NCBI GenBank assembly: GCA_035529695.1 | Contig: DATKWD010000005.1 | Location: 1 to 22,617 of the forward strand | Source: DATKWD01 sp035529695 | GTDB taxonomy: Bacteria; Actinomycetota; Acidimicrobiia; Acidimicrobiales; Salinilacustritrichaceae | Length of the DNA stretch: 22,617 nt | Reading direction: 5' to 3' | Made by a program: the position numbers and the translations under genes | Part shown: positions 1 through 7,792 of the stretch, in pieces | Layout of the letters: each line of letters starts with the position of its first letter | Position numbering within the stretch: position 1 is the stretch's first letter | Notes under the pieces: generated by a model | Told to the model about the DNA's origin: nothing | What the model saw: the letters and a program-made list of their open reading frames with translations, nothing else | The model's database searches: none

Positions 1-420
1 TGCCTCACCGCCGGAGAGATCGTCGCCGACCCGGTCGGCGAACTCGGGGCCGAGCGCGGCCCGAGCGAGCGCCTCGTTGCACTGCGCGTCGGTCGCCTCC
101 GGCAACGCAACCCGCAGGTTCTCGACCACCGTGCCGGGAAACAACGTCGGGCGCTGGAAGACCATGCCGACCCGCCGCCGGAGCGACAGGGGGTCGAGAT
201 CGGCGATGTCGGTCCCCCGGAAGAGCACTCGGCCGGCCGTCGGCACCTCGAGTCGATTGCAGAGCCGAAGCATCGTCGACTTGCCCGAACCCGACGCTCC
301 GAGCAGGACGGTCACCCCGCCGTCGAGCACGCTGAGCGAGATCTTGTCGAGTGCCCGAGCGTCACCGAAGCTGACCTCGACATCTTCGAACTCGAAGAGC
401 CCGCCGGGCGGCTGCGTCAC
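1..420 (-). CDS. ABC transporter ATP-binding protein, FetA/PstB-like (3' end outside window)
   Basis: Reading the minus strand from the GTG at 420 gives an open frame of 140 codons to the window edge with no stop. It shows Walker A GASGSGKST, a Q-loop segment VGMVFQRPTLF and, at the very edge, the signature LSGGEA. Walker B and the H-loop lie outside the window. The stretch LRLCNRLEVPTAG followed by a Q-loop with RPTLFPGTV resembles the FetA (YbbL) and PstB type of small import/export ATPases more than lipoprotein or multidrug exporters. It would be the cytoplasmic energising subunit; no permease is visible here. A TACGTT hexamer at -12 to -7 supports GTG 420 as a leaderless start. It is divergent from the mutase gene. 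Family membership is certain; the transported substrate is not known. Confidence 0.9.
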   Translation of the reverse strand, partial: MTQPPGGLFEFEDVEVSFGDARALDKISLSVLDGGVTVLLGASGSGKSTMLRLCNRLEVPTAGRVLFRGTDIADLDPLSLRRRVGMVFQRPTLFPGTVVENLRVALPEATDAQCNEALARAALGPEFADRVGDDLSGGEA

Positions 421-426
421 AGATCG

Positions 427-432
427 AACGTA
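427..432 (-). promoter_or_regulatory. -10-like element for the ABC ATPase, leaderless spacing
   Basis: On the minus strand TACGTT (TANNNT form) ends six bases before the GTG at 420, the spacing expected for an actinobacterial leaderless transcript. No convincing -35 box is seen and no Shine-Dalgarno precedes the GTG. Confidence 0.4.
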
Positions 433-463
433 TCGGACGGCGTCAACGCCGACCGGCTCCGCT

Positions 464-491
464 TTGGCCGGTGGCTGCGGCTCCGTAGCAT
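464..491 (+). promoter_or_regulatory. Promoter of the methylmalonyl-CoA mutase gene
   Basis: TTGGCC (464-469) and TAGCAT (486-491) are separated by 16 bases, and the ATG at 499 lies seven bases after the -10. There is no Shine-Dalgarno before the ATG, so a leaderless or near-leaderless mRNA is likely. The divergent gap of 78 bases holds this promoter and that of the ABC gene. Confidence 0.4.
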
Positions 492-498
492 CTCCGTG

Positions 499-2631
499 AT
501 GGCCGACGACCCGACGATCGACGACTGGACCGAGACCGCTGCGAAGGAGCTGCGGGGCCGCGAGGTGACCGATCTCACCTGGCACACACCCGAGGGCATC
601 GACGTCAAGCCGCTCTACACCGAAGCCGACCTCGACGATGTCGACCACCTCGGCGGCCTTCCCGGGTTCGAACCGTTCGTCCGCGGTCCCCGGGCCACGA
701 TGTACGCCAATCGACCGTGGACCATCCGGCAGTACGCAGGATTCTCGACGGCCGAGGAGTCGAACGCCTTCTATCGACGAAACCTCGCCGCCGGCCAGAT
801 GGGGCTCTCGGTCGCCTTCGACCTCGCGACCCACCGGGGCTACGACTCCGACCATCTCCGGGTCGTCGGCGACGTCGGCAAGGCGGGAGTCGCCATCGAC
901 TCGGTCGAGGACATGAAGATCCTCTTCGACGGCATCCCCCTCGACAAGATGTCGGTGTCGATGACGATGAACGGTGCGGTCCTGCCGTGCCTCGCCGGCT
1001 ACATCGTCGCTGCCGAGGAACAGGGCGTCGACCAGTCGGCGCTGAGCGGAACCATCCAGAACGACATCCTCAAGGAGTTCATGGTCCGCAACACCTACAT
1101 CTATCCGCCGGCGCCGAGCATGCGGATCGTGTCCGACATCATCGGCTACACGGCCGAGCACATGCCTCGCTACAACTCGATCTCGATCTCGGGTTACCAC
1201 ATGCAGGAAGCCGGGGCGACGGCGGAGCAGGAGTTGGCCTTCACCATCGCCGACGGCCTCGAGTACGTCCGCACCGCCGAGGCCAGCGGCCTCGACGTCG
1301 ATGCGTTCGCACCGCGTCTGAGCTTCTTCTTCGCGATCGGGATGAACTTCTTCATGGAGGTCGCCAAGCTGCGCGCCGCCCGCAAGCTGTGGGCGAGGGT
1401 CATGAGCCAGTTCGAGCCGGCCGACCCCAAGTCACTCATGCTGCGGACGCACTGCCAGACCAGCGGCGTGTCGCTCACCGAACAAGACCCCTACAACAAC
1501 GTGGTCCGAACCGCAGTCGAGGCGATGGCGGCCGTGCTCGGCGGCACGCAGAGCCTCCACACCAACTCCTTCGACGAAGCGCTCGGCCTCCCGACCGACT
1601 TCAGCGCACGGATTGCGCGCAACACCCAGCTGATCCTCGCCGAGGAGACCGGCATCCCGAAGGTGATCGACCCGCTCGCCGGCTCGTACTACGTCGAATC
1701 CCTGACCCAGGATCTCGCCGACAAGGCATGGGAGCTGATCACCGAGGTCGAGGAACTCGGCGGCATGACCAAGGCCGTCGAGTCCGGCATGCCGAAGCTC
1801 CGCATCGAGGAGTCAGCGGCCCGGCGCCAGGCCGCCGTCGACCGAGGCGAGCAGGTCGTGGTCGGGGTCAACCGGTACGTGCCGGACGATGTCGAGACCG
1901 TCGACGTGCTCGACATCGACAACGCCGAGGTGCGAGACAGCCAGATCGCACGCCTCGAGCGGGTCCGAGCCGAGCGCGATCCCGAGGCGTGCGCGACGGC
2001 GCTGCTTCGCCTCGAGGAAGGTGCCGCCGGAGACGGCAACCTGCTGGCATTGTGCATCGATGCGGCCCGGGCCCGAGCAACGGTCGGTGAGATGAGCGAC
2101 GCGATGGAACGGGTCTTCGGTCGCCACAAGGCGCAGGTGCGCAGCATCAGCGGGGTCTACGGCGGCGCATACCAGGGCGATGCCGACTACGAGGCGCTCC
2201 TCGCCGACGTGGCCACCTTCGCCGAGCAGGAGGGCCGCCGGCCTCGGATGCTCGTCGTGAAGATGGGACAGGACGGCCACGACCGCGGCGCCAAGGTGAT
2301 CGCCACCGCATTCGCCGATCTCGGGTTCGACGTCGACGTGGGTCCGCTGTTCCAGACGCCCGAGGAGGCGGCTCGAGACGCAATCGACAACGACGTCCAC
2401 GTGATCGGCGTGTCGAGCCAGGCCGCCGGCCACAAGACCCTCGTGCCCAAGCTCATCGAGGAACTCCGCTCGCAGGGCGCCGGCCATGTCCTGGTCGTCT
2501 GCGGAGGAGTGATCCCACCGAAGGACTACCCGTTCCTCGCCGACGCAGGTGTCGCTGCCGTGTTCGGGCCGGGCACCAACATTCCCGACGCCGCCGCCAA
2601 GGTCCTCGAGCTCCTCGGTCAAGCTTCATGA
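499..2631 (+). CDS. scpA: Methylmalonyl-CoA mutase, catalytic (large) chain
   Basis: The 710-residue protein interconverts (R)-methylmalonyl-CoA and succinyl-CoA using adenosylcobalamin, linking propionyl-CoA metabolism to the TCA cycle in the cytosol. The N-terminal TIM-barrel domain carries the family block RPWTIRQYAGFSTAEESN (about residue 75) and SVSMTMNGAV, NSISISGYHMQEAGA and HCQTSGVSLTEQDPYNN. The C-terminal B12-binding domain has DGHDRG at residues 592-597; His594 is the lower axial Co ligand of the DxHxxG motif. Length and both domains match a complete catalytic chain. ATG 499 is preferred; GTG 496, one codon upstream, is equally in frame. No small MutA-like subunit gene is adjacent, so it may act as a homodimer or have a partner elsewhere. 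The meaB gene follows directly. Confidence 0.97.
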   Translation: MADDPTIDDWTETAAKELRGREVTDLTWHTPEGIDVKPLYTEADLDDVDHLGGLPGFEPFVRGPRATMYANRPWTIRQYAGFSTAEESNAFYRRNLAAGQMGLSVAFDLATHRGYDSDHLRVVGDVGKAGVAIDSVEDMKILFDGIPLDKMSVSMTMNGAVLPCLAGYIVAAEEQGVDQSALSGTIQNDILKEFMVRNTYIYPPAPSMRIVSDIIGYTAEHMPRYNSISISGYHMQEAGATAEQELAFTIADGLEYVRTAEASGLDVDAFAPRLSFFFAIGMNFFMEVAKLRAARKLWARVMSQFEPADPKSLMLRTHCQTSGVSLTEQDPYNNVVRTAVEAMAAVLGGTQSLHTNSFDEALGLPTDFSARIARNTQLILAEETGIPKVIDPLAGSYYVESLTQDLADKAWELITEVEELGGMTKAVESGMPKLRIEESAARRQAAVDRGEQVVVGVNRYVPDDVETVDVLDIDNAEVRDSQIARLERVRAERDPEACATALLRLEEGAAGDGNLLALCIDAARARATVGEMSDAMERVFGRHKAQVRSISGVYGGAYQGDADYEALLADVATFAEQEGRRPRMLVVKMGQDGHDRGAKVIATAFADLGFDVDVGPLFQTPEEAARDAIDNDVHVIGVSSQAAGHKTLVPKLIEELRSQGAGHVLVVCGGVIPPKDYPFLADAGVAAVFGPGTNIPDAAAKVLELLGQAS

Positions 2632-2638
2632 GCCGTTC

Positions 2639-3592
2639 GTGACGGCCCTCGCCGAGGCCGTGATGGCCGGCGACCGCGCCGCGCTGGCCAAGGCCATCAC
2701 CCTCGTCGAGTCGACTCGGCCCGACCACCGGAGCGAGGCGCTGGGGTTGCTCGATGCCATCGTTCCCCACACGGGCGGCGCGACGCGGGTCGGCATCAGC
2801 GGCCCACCAGGGGTCGGCAAGTCGACCCTCATCGAAGCGCTCGGACTCCTGCTGATCGAGCGCGATCACCGAGTCGCCGTCCTGGCGATCGACCCCTCGA
2901 GTGCGAGATCCGGCGGATCGATCCTCGGCGACAAGACCAGGATGGAACAGCTGGGCCGTGCCGACGACGCGTTCATCAGACCGTCACCCAGCGGACGAAC
3001 GCTCGGGGGAATCGCCCGCCACACCCGCGAGGCACTCCTGCTGTGCGAGGCCGCGGGATTCGACATCGTCCTCGTCGAGACGGTCGGCGTCGGGCAGTCC
3101 GAGACCGCGGTCGCAGACGTCGTCGACCTCTTTCTGCTCCTGGCGGCGCCGGGTGGCGGCGACGAGCTCCAGGGAGTGAAGCGCGGCATCATGGAGCTCG
3201 CCGACGTCATCGCGGTCAACAAGGCCGATGGCGACCTCGAGGCGGCGGCCAACGCCACGTGCACCGACTACCGCAACGCCGCGCATCTCTTCCGCCCGCG
3301 GGTACCGGGCATCGAGGTCCCGGTCGTGCTCGTCTCGGGTCTCACCGGGGTCGGCGTGCGCGAGCTCTGGGAGACGATCACCGCAACGGCCGCCCGCCTC
3401 GAACCGCATCTCGGCACCCGACGAGCCGAACAGGCGGTCGCCTGGATGTGGCAGGAGTTCCACGAACAGGTCTCCGAGCGAGCCACCCGCGCCACCGACG
3501 CCGATGAACTCGTCGCTCAGGTACGCACCGGCGAGGTCTCCCCCGCGTCGGCAGCCGCCCGACTTCGCGAGGCACTCCTCGGAAGTGACTAG
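2639..3592 (+). CDS. meaB: MeaB/ArgK-family GTPase, mutase-protecting chaperone
   Basis: This 317-residue G3E/SIMIBI-class P-loop GTPase is known in other organisms to gate cofactor loading and protect methylmalonyl-CoA mutase from inactivation. Walker A GPPGVGKST starts at residue 55. The family blocks DPSSARSGGSILGDKTRM, RPSPSGRTLGGIARHT and ETVGVGQSE follow, with VNKADGD as the base-specificity motif and a C-terminal helical dimerisation region. The frame is open upstream into the mutase gene, but the first plausible start matching family length is GTG 2639, eight bases after the mutase stop. GTG 2660 or ATG 2663 are possible alternatives. The spacing implies co-transcription with the mutase. 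Confidence 0.94.
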   Translation: MTALAEAVMAGDRAALAKAITLVESTRPDHRSEALGLLDAIVPHTGGATRVGISGPPGVGKSTLIEALGLLLIERDHRVAVLAIDPSSARSGGSILGDKTRMEQLGRADDAFIRPSPSGRTLGGIARHTREALLLCEAAGFDIVLVETVGVGQSETAVADVVDLFLLLAAPGGGDELQGVKRGIMELADVIAVNKADGDLEAAANATCTDYRNAAHLFRPRVPGIEVPVVLVSGLTGVGVRELWETITATAARLEPHLGTRRAEQAVAWMWQEFHEQVSERATRATDADELVAQVRTGEVSPASAAARLREALLGSD

Positions 3593-3638
3593 TCCCTCCG
3601 CCATGTCTGTCATGGCCCAGTCCCGACCATCGGCCCGC

Positions 3639-3696
3639 CAGCGTCGACGCTGAGCAAAAGAACACCCAACGTGAGCAAATGAGCCATTTGGCCCAT
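3639..3696. promoter_or_regulatory. Palindrome and direct repeats upstream of the CAP-propeller gene
   Basis: This gap after meaB contains three symmetrical elements. There is a perfect 14-bp palindrome CAGCGTCGACGCTG (3639-3652). There are two direct copies of TGAGCAAA (3651-3658 and 3672-3679) spaced 21 bp, two helical turns. There is an imperfect inverted repeat ATGAGCC-ATTT-GGCCCAT (3679-3696). No T-run follows the palindrome, so it is not a standard intrinsic terminator. An operator role for the following gene is possible. Confidence 0.3.
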
Positions 3697-3751
3697 GCGT
3701 TCAGACCACGAGGGCCTTCAGACCGACGTCGGTGGTGCCGATGGTGGGACC

Positions 3752-5317
3752 ATGCAGGAGACAGCATCGACGAATCAGCACGACCCCGTCGCCGTCGGGA
3801 CGACGCGGATCCGTCCACGGGTCGCCCGTTTGGTCGCCATGCTCACCGTGGCCCTCGCTGCGGTCCTCCTCCCCACGGCCACCCCGGCCGCTGCCGCGTC
3901 GAACGACGACACACGCATGTGGGAACTGATCAACCAAGCGCGCGGAGCAAACGGCAAGGGTGGGCTCCAGTACGACGCGGCGGCATCGGCGGTCGCGGCG
4001 ACATGGACTGACCACCAGGCGGCGACCAGCACGCTCGCGCACAACCCGAACCTCAGAGCGAACATCGAGACCTACGTCACCACGCAGTGGCAGCGACTCG
4101 GCGAGAACGTCGGCTACGTGAGCAACACCGGCTCGATCAACGACGTGCAGACCCTCCACAACGCCTTCATGAACTCGAGCGGGCACCGAGCCAACGTGCT
4201 CGGCGACTACAACCGGGTCGGCATCTCGCACAAGCGAGCCGGCGGCCGGGTCTGGGTCACGGTCGTCTTCCTCAAGGGCCCGAACCTCGACAACCCGACC
4301 CCGGACCCCATCTCCAACCCGCCTGCGGACTGGTTCACGGTCAAGACGGCGAACCTGTCGGGTTCGAACCTGACCCCGCTCGAGGGCGACTTCGACGGCG
4401 ACGGCAAGGGGGACGTCTTCTGGTATCAGGCCGGGAGCACCCAGGACTCGTTCTGGTGGGGAACCAGTGGCGGCCAGCCCCAGGTCACCGTCCAGAACGT
4501 GAGGGGGACCTACAAGCCCTTCGTCGGCGACTTCGACGGCAACGGCAAGGACGACATCTTCTGGTACGCGCCGGGCACGGCGATGGACTACTTCTGGTAC
4601 TTCACCGGCCGTGGGACCTACATCAACGTCAGTCGTCGGGTGAACGGGACCTACAAGCCCTTCGTCGGTGACTTCGACGGCAACGGCAAGGCCGACATCT
4701 TCTGGTACGCGCCTGGCACGAAGGCCGACTACTTCTGGTACATGACGGGACGCGGCACCTACATCGACGCCTACCGGCGAGTCAACGGGACCTACACGCC
4801 GTTCGTCGCCGACCTGGACGGCGACGGCAAGACCGACGTGTTCTGGTACGCCGCCGGACCGAAGGCCGACTACTTCTGGTATTTCAAGGGCCGGAACCGC
4901 TTCGACGAAGTCGCCAAGAGCGTCAACGGCCTCTACGCACCGGTCGTCGAGGACTTCAACGCCGACGGTCAGGCCGACATCTTCTGGCACTCACCCGGCA
5001 GCGGAGCCGACTACTTCTGGTACAGCACGAGCACCCGGGCCTTCGCCAGCGTTCGGCACGACGTGACCGGCGCACCCATCGCGGTGGCCGGCGACCTCGA
5101 CGGCAACGACAAGACCGATCTGGTGCTCTACAACCCCGGAAGTGGCACCGACGAACTGTGGATGAGCGGCGACTCACGGAGCTTCTCGCCCCGAGGCGTC
5201 GACGTGGACGGAGCCAACTTCGTGCCCGTCACCGCCGACCTCTCCGGTGACGGCCGGGACGACGTGATCTGGTACGGACGCGGCGGCGAGATCGACGTCA
5301 TCTGGGTGTCGAAGTAG
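3752..5317 (+). CDS. Secreted CAP (SCP/PR-1) domain protein with seven FG-GAP/VCBS-like propeller repeats
   Basis: From ATG 3752 the protein has 521 residues. A basic stretch (RIRPRVAR) and hydrophobic core (residues 25-48, ending ATPAAAA) form a signal peptide. Residues about 55-177 are a CAP domain with the typical spaced LINQAR, LAHNP (His97), GENVG (Glu118), SGHRANVL (His145) and VGIS. Bacterial CAP proteins are extracellular; their biochemical role is mostly unsettled. From residue 212 to the end are seven 47-residue repeats with DxDGDGxxD Ca-binding-type loops followed by FWYAPG and DYFW, consistent with a seven-bladed beta-propeller. No cell-wall anchor or transmembrane segment follows. 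ATG 3695 is an alternative start, but 3752 has GGTGGG just upstream and gives a shorter n-region; ATG 3839 would shorten the n-region further. The last 20 bases overlap the convergent flippase-like gene. Confidence 0.9.
   Translation: MQETASTNQHDPVAVGTTRIRPRVARLVAMLTVALAAVLLPTATPAAAASNDDTRMWELINQARGANGKGGLQYDAAASAVAATWTDHQAATSTLAHNPNLRANIETYVTTQWQRLGENVGYVSNTGSINDVQTLHNAFMNSSGHRANVLGDYNRVGISHKRAGGRVWVTVVFLKGPNLDNPTPDPISNPPADWFTVKTANLSGSNLTPLEGDFDGDGKGDVFWYQAGSTQDSFWWGTSGGQPQVTVQNVRGTYKPFVGDFDGNGKDDIFWYAPGTAMDYFWYFTGRGTYINVSRRVNGTYKPFVGDFDGNGKADIFWYAPGTKADYFWYMTGRGTYIDAYRRVNGTYTPFVADLDGDGKTDVFWYAAGPKADYFWYFKGRNRFDEVAKSVNGLYAPVVEDFNADGQADIFWHSPGSGADYFWYSTSTRAFASVRHDVTGAPIAVAGDLDGNDKTDLVLYNPGSGTDELWMSGDSRSFSPRGVDVDGANFVPVTADLSGDGRDDVIWYGRGGEIDVIWVSK
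4385..5317 (+). repeat. Seven-blade propeller repeat array of the CAP protein (141-bp period)
   Basis: Seven copies of the blade motif occur: GDFDGDGKGDVFWYQ, GDFDGNGKDDIFWYA, GDFDGNGKADIFWYA, ADLDGDGKTDVFWYA, EDFNADGQADIFWHS, GDLDGNDKTDLVLYN and ADLSGDGRDDVIWYG. The spacing of the first four is exactly 47 codons. Copies 2 and 3 (from 4505 and 4646) are nearly identical at DNA level, while later copies diverge. Confidence 0.9.
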
Positions 5318-6236
5318 CCACCGCCCGGCCTCGCCGCAGTTCACGCGTGAGCCACGCCGTCCCCAGGGCCCAGCCGCCGGCATCGACGAGCACGAACACC
5401 AACCGCGTTGCCAGGGCCACGGTGGTGGCGACTCCTGCCGACAGATCGGGTACGGCAGCGACGAAGACCGCCTCGCGGACCCCCACCCCGCCCGGCACCG
5501 GCACGGCAACGAAGCCGGCCAGCCACGACAACGTCGCCGCTGCGACCACCGGGCCGAGGTCTGCATCGGGAACCAACGCCTTGGTCATCGCCCACGTCGA
5601 CGCGCCGACCAGCAACCAGGACGGAAGGAACGAGGCGACGAGCCGTGCGCTCGCGCCCGGGCTCGGGAACGTCAGGTCGATGTCGCGTCCGATCATCCGC
5701 TCAGCGACGCGGCGCAGACGGTCGAGCAGACCACCAGCCAGCAGGGCGACACCGAGCGGGATCGAGAGCAGCGGCCACAACGGCGCCTGTTCGTCGGCCG
5801 AACCGAGGAACGGCAGAAGCGCCGCGACGACGAGTCCCGCAGCGAGATACAGCGACACCAGCGACACCGCGACGCTGCCGTAGGCCACCGGACGTGGCAC
5901 CTCGGCACGGGCGGCCAGCTCACCTCGGCCGATGACCGGCCACAGGCTGCCGGGCAGGTACTTGCCGATCTCACCCACGTAGTAGCGCGCGATGGTGGTT
6001 CCGAATCCGATCGATCCACCCATCGCCACGATGGTCCGCCACCACCCGATCGCGATCGCGGTCATGGCCAGCGCGGCAATCGCAACCGACACGACGACCC
6101 AACCGATGTCGGCATCGGCGAGCTCATCGGACACCTCGTCCCACGAGTTCGCCACCGTGGCCGCAAGGAAGCCGAGGGCCAGGACTGCGAGGCCGACCCC
6201 GAACAGCGTGACGAGTCGGCGGAGACGAGGGGTCAC
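5298..6236 (-). CDS. Flippase-like integral membrane protein (LPG-synthase TM / UPF0104 family)
   Basis: This 312-residue polytopic membrane protein has about seven or eight hydrophobic helices. It shows the family landmarks RYYVGEIGKYLPGSLWPV (in the loop after the third helix) and VPVPGGVGVREAVF near the C-terminus, as in the transmembrane part of MprF and in AglD-associated proteins. Members are often found beside lipid- or glycan-modifying enzymes and are proposed to move lipid-linked precursors across the membrane; the substrate here is unknown. The GTG start at 6236 overlaps the TGA of the upstream GT4 gene by four bases (GTGA), so it is the third, translationally coupled gene of the 9120-5298 operon. 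The frame is open far upstream through the GT4 gene, but that part reads as low-complexity Arg-rich shadow sequence. Its 3' end overlaps the CAP-propeller gene by 20 bases. Confidence 0.88.
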   Translation of the reverse strand: MTPRLRRLVTLFGVGLAVLALGFLAATVANSWDEVSDELADADIGWVVVSVAIAALAMTAIAIGWWRTIVAMGGSIGFGTTIARYYVGEIGKYLPGSLWPVIGRGELAARAEVPRPVAYGSVAVSLVSLYLAAGLVVAALLPFLGSADEQAPLWPLLSIPLGVALLAGGLLDRLRRVAERMIGRDIDLTFPSPGASARLVASFLPSWLLVGASTWAMTKALVPDADLGPVVAAATLSWLAGFVAVPVPGGVGVREAVFVAAVPDLSAGVATTVALATRLVFVLVDAGGWALGTAWLTRELRRGRAVATSTPR

Positions 6237-7792
6237 CGTGTCGTGCCGATGCCCGCGAGCAGCTCGAGGACGTGGGCCTCGAACGCCTCCGGTCCGAACG
6301 TCACGGCTCGTCGAGCAGCCGCGATCGACATCCGCTCGAGCTGGCCCTCGGTCGTGATGAGGTGGCGGGTCAGCGAGGCCAGGTCGTCGACGGTGCGGAA
6401 CCGGTACCCGTCGACGCCGTGTCGCACGATCTCGCGCTGACCCGCGAGATCGACGACCACCGGCACCGCGCCGGCCGACATGGCCTCGGCAGTGGTGATG
6501 CCGAAGTGTTCGAGTCGGTCGGGATGCCGCCGGGCGTCGACCCCGAGACCGGCGGCGTGCCAGTAGATGCTGGCCCGACCGTACAGAGATTCGAGCTCGG
6601 AGAAGGGCGCGTTGGCGTGCACGTCGATCCGCAGACCGGCCGCAGCTTCTCGGACCGCCGCCAGGTAGTCGGTCGAGGACTCGTCGACCCCACCGGCGAG
6701 CACCAGCCGCCAGTGCGCCAGCGTCGGGTCTGCGACCAGAGACCGAAACGCCTCGACCATTTCGAGCTGCCGCTTCGAGTGGCCCATCTCCTCGGGGAAG
6801 AATCGGCCGACCGACACGATGAGCGGCTCCTTGTTGGCAGAAGCGAACTGGGCAACCGGTGGGTGCAGCACGCCACAGTCGGCCGACCAGTACTCCTTGA
6901 CCCAGTGCTTCGTGAAGTGCGAGTTCGCGACCACCGTGTCGTAGCTGGGCAACCACCGCGCGCGGGCCGGACCTGCGAACAGGTTGGGGGCGACACGGGC
7001 CAACAGGTCCAGCCGCGACGAACCCACCGTGACCGACTTGAGCGGAACCCCCAGCCGCCGTCGATCCGAGCCGCCGTCGACATCGGCAGGCACGAACGAG
7101 TCGGACTCGACCGTGACTTCGATCGGCTCGTCCGCCCGACCGACGATCGGGATCTCGAGGGCTTGGCCGAGGCGACGGCGGGCCGGGTCGGTGGGCGGGG
7201 TGAGGACGATCTCGGCGGCGGCGTCGCCGTCGACGGCGACGCGAACCCGGGTCGGCATGGTGCCCGGCGGACGCTGGTAGCCGAACACCAGCCGGACCTT
7301 GGCCTCCACCCCGGGATCGACGTGGACCTCGAGCGTCCCGCACCCGTCGGTCCAGATGGGTGCTCTCGATCCGGCATCGCGGTGGTGGAATCCGTCGCCC
7401 CAGTCGAGGCTCACCGAACCAGGCCTGATCCGCGTGATGCCGCGGCGCAGCGAGCGGGTCACCGGTCCGGCGACGTCGAGTCGAGTCGGGAAGTGCACGT
7501 AGTAGATGCCGTGGGTCGCCCGGTTCGTCTCTGCGCTCATGAACGAGGCGTTGACCAGCAGATCCATCGACGCCGAAGCCTCGGACAACGCACCGATGCG
7601 GTCGTCGAGCACCATCGTGTCGACGCCATCGAGATCGACGCCGAAGCGGGCCGCGACCCAGTCGCGGTCGATCGGCTCGTTCCCGACCATGCTGACGTCG
7701 CCGACACCGCGTAGCACCGTTGCGAACGCCGCCGCCGTCCGCTCGGCACCTCCACCGGTTGCCCAGTGCCGGTCGTAGACGCCGATCTTCAC
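6233..7792 (-). CDS. GT4-family glycosyltransferase with an inserted beta-sandwich domain
   Basis: The 519-residue cytoplasmic enzyme starts at GTG 7792, overlapping the preceding GT2 gene by four bases. The N-terminal Rossmann half has DRHWATGGGAERTA (residues 7-20, nucleotide-sugar glycosyltransferase glycine loop) and YYVHFP (97-102), like the ALG11 group of mannosyltransferases. The C-terminal half has VSVGRFFPEEMGHSKRQ (327-341) and the retaining GT4 E-x7-E motif in EHFGITTAEAM (428-438), followed by GQREIVRHGVDGYRF. Between the halves, residues about 126-256 form a beta-rich insertion not normal for GT4, containing WTDGCGTLEV and PTRVRVAVDG. It resembles the insertion in the neighbouring GT2. 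The enzyme probably adds a sugar in surface polysaccharide assembly; donor and acceptor are unknown. Confidence 0.92.
   Translation of the reverse strand: MKIGVYDRHWATGGGAERTAAAFATVLRGVGDVSMVGNEPIDRDWVAARFGVDLDGVDTMVLDDRIGALSEASASMDLLVNASFMSAETNRATHGIYYVHFPTRLDVAGPVTRSLRRGITRIRPGSVSLDWGDGFHHRDAGSRAPIWTDGCGTLEVHVDPGVEAKVRLVFGYQRPPGTMPTRVRVAVDGDAAAEIVLTPPTDPARRRLGQALEIPIVGRADEPIEVTVESDSFVPADVDGGSDRRRLGVPLKSVTVGSSRLDLLARVAPNLFAGPARARWLPSYDTVVANSHFTKHWVKEYWSADCGVLHPPVAQFASANKEPLIVSVGRFFPEEMGHSKRQLEMVEAFRSLVADPTLAHWRLVLAGGVDESSTDYLAAVREAAAGLRIDVHANAPFSELESLYGRASIYWHAAGLGVDARRHPDRLEHFGITTAEAMSAGAVPVVVDLAGQREIVRHGVDGYRFRTVDDLASLTRHLITTEGQLERMSIAAARRAVTFGPEAFEAHVLELLAGIGTTR

Noticed and set aside
3639..3652. 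Perfect palindrome as an intrinsic terminator for meaB
   Set aside because: No T-run follows on the plus strand, and none on the minus strand either; at most it is a protein-binding site or a weak hairpin.
4385..4930. Diversity-generating retroelement or phase-variable recombination of blades
   Set aside because: No reverse transcriptase, template repeat, recombinase or inverted repeat was seen; only an internal duplication is supported.
3701..4990. A 429-codon minus-strand frame with repeated VPEDVGLAVAVEV peptides opposite the CAP-propeller gene
   Set aside because: The repeats are the antisense reading of the 141-bp blades; similar frames occur opposite every array (14150-15211, 16245-18251, 21625-22548), so they reflect codon bias and not a gene.
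4385..5317. Regular ~141-bp repeats as a possible CRISPR array or non-coding satellite
   Set aside because: The period is 47 codons, the frame stays open, variation falls mostly in loop residues, and there are no unique spacers or cas genes.
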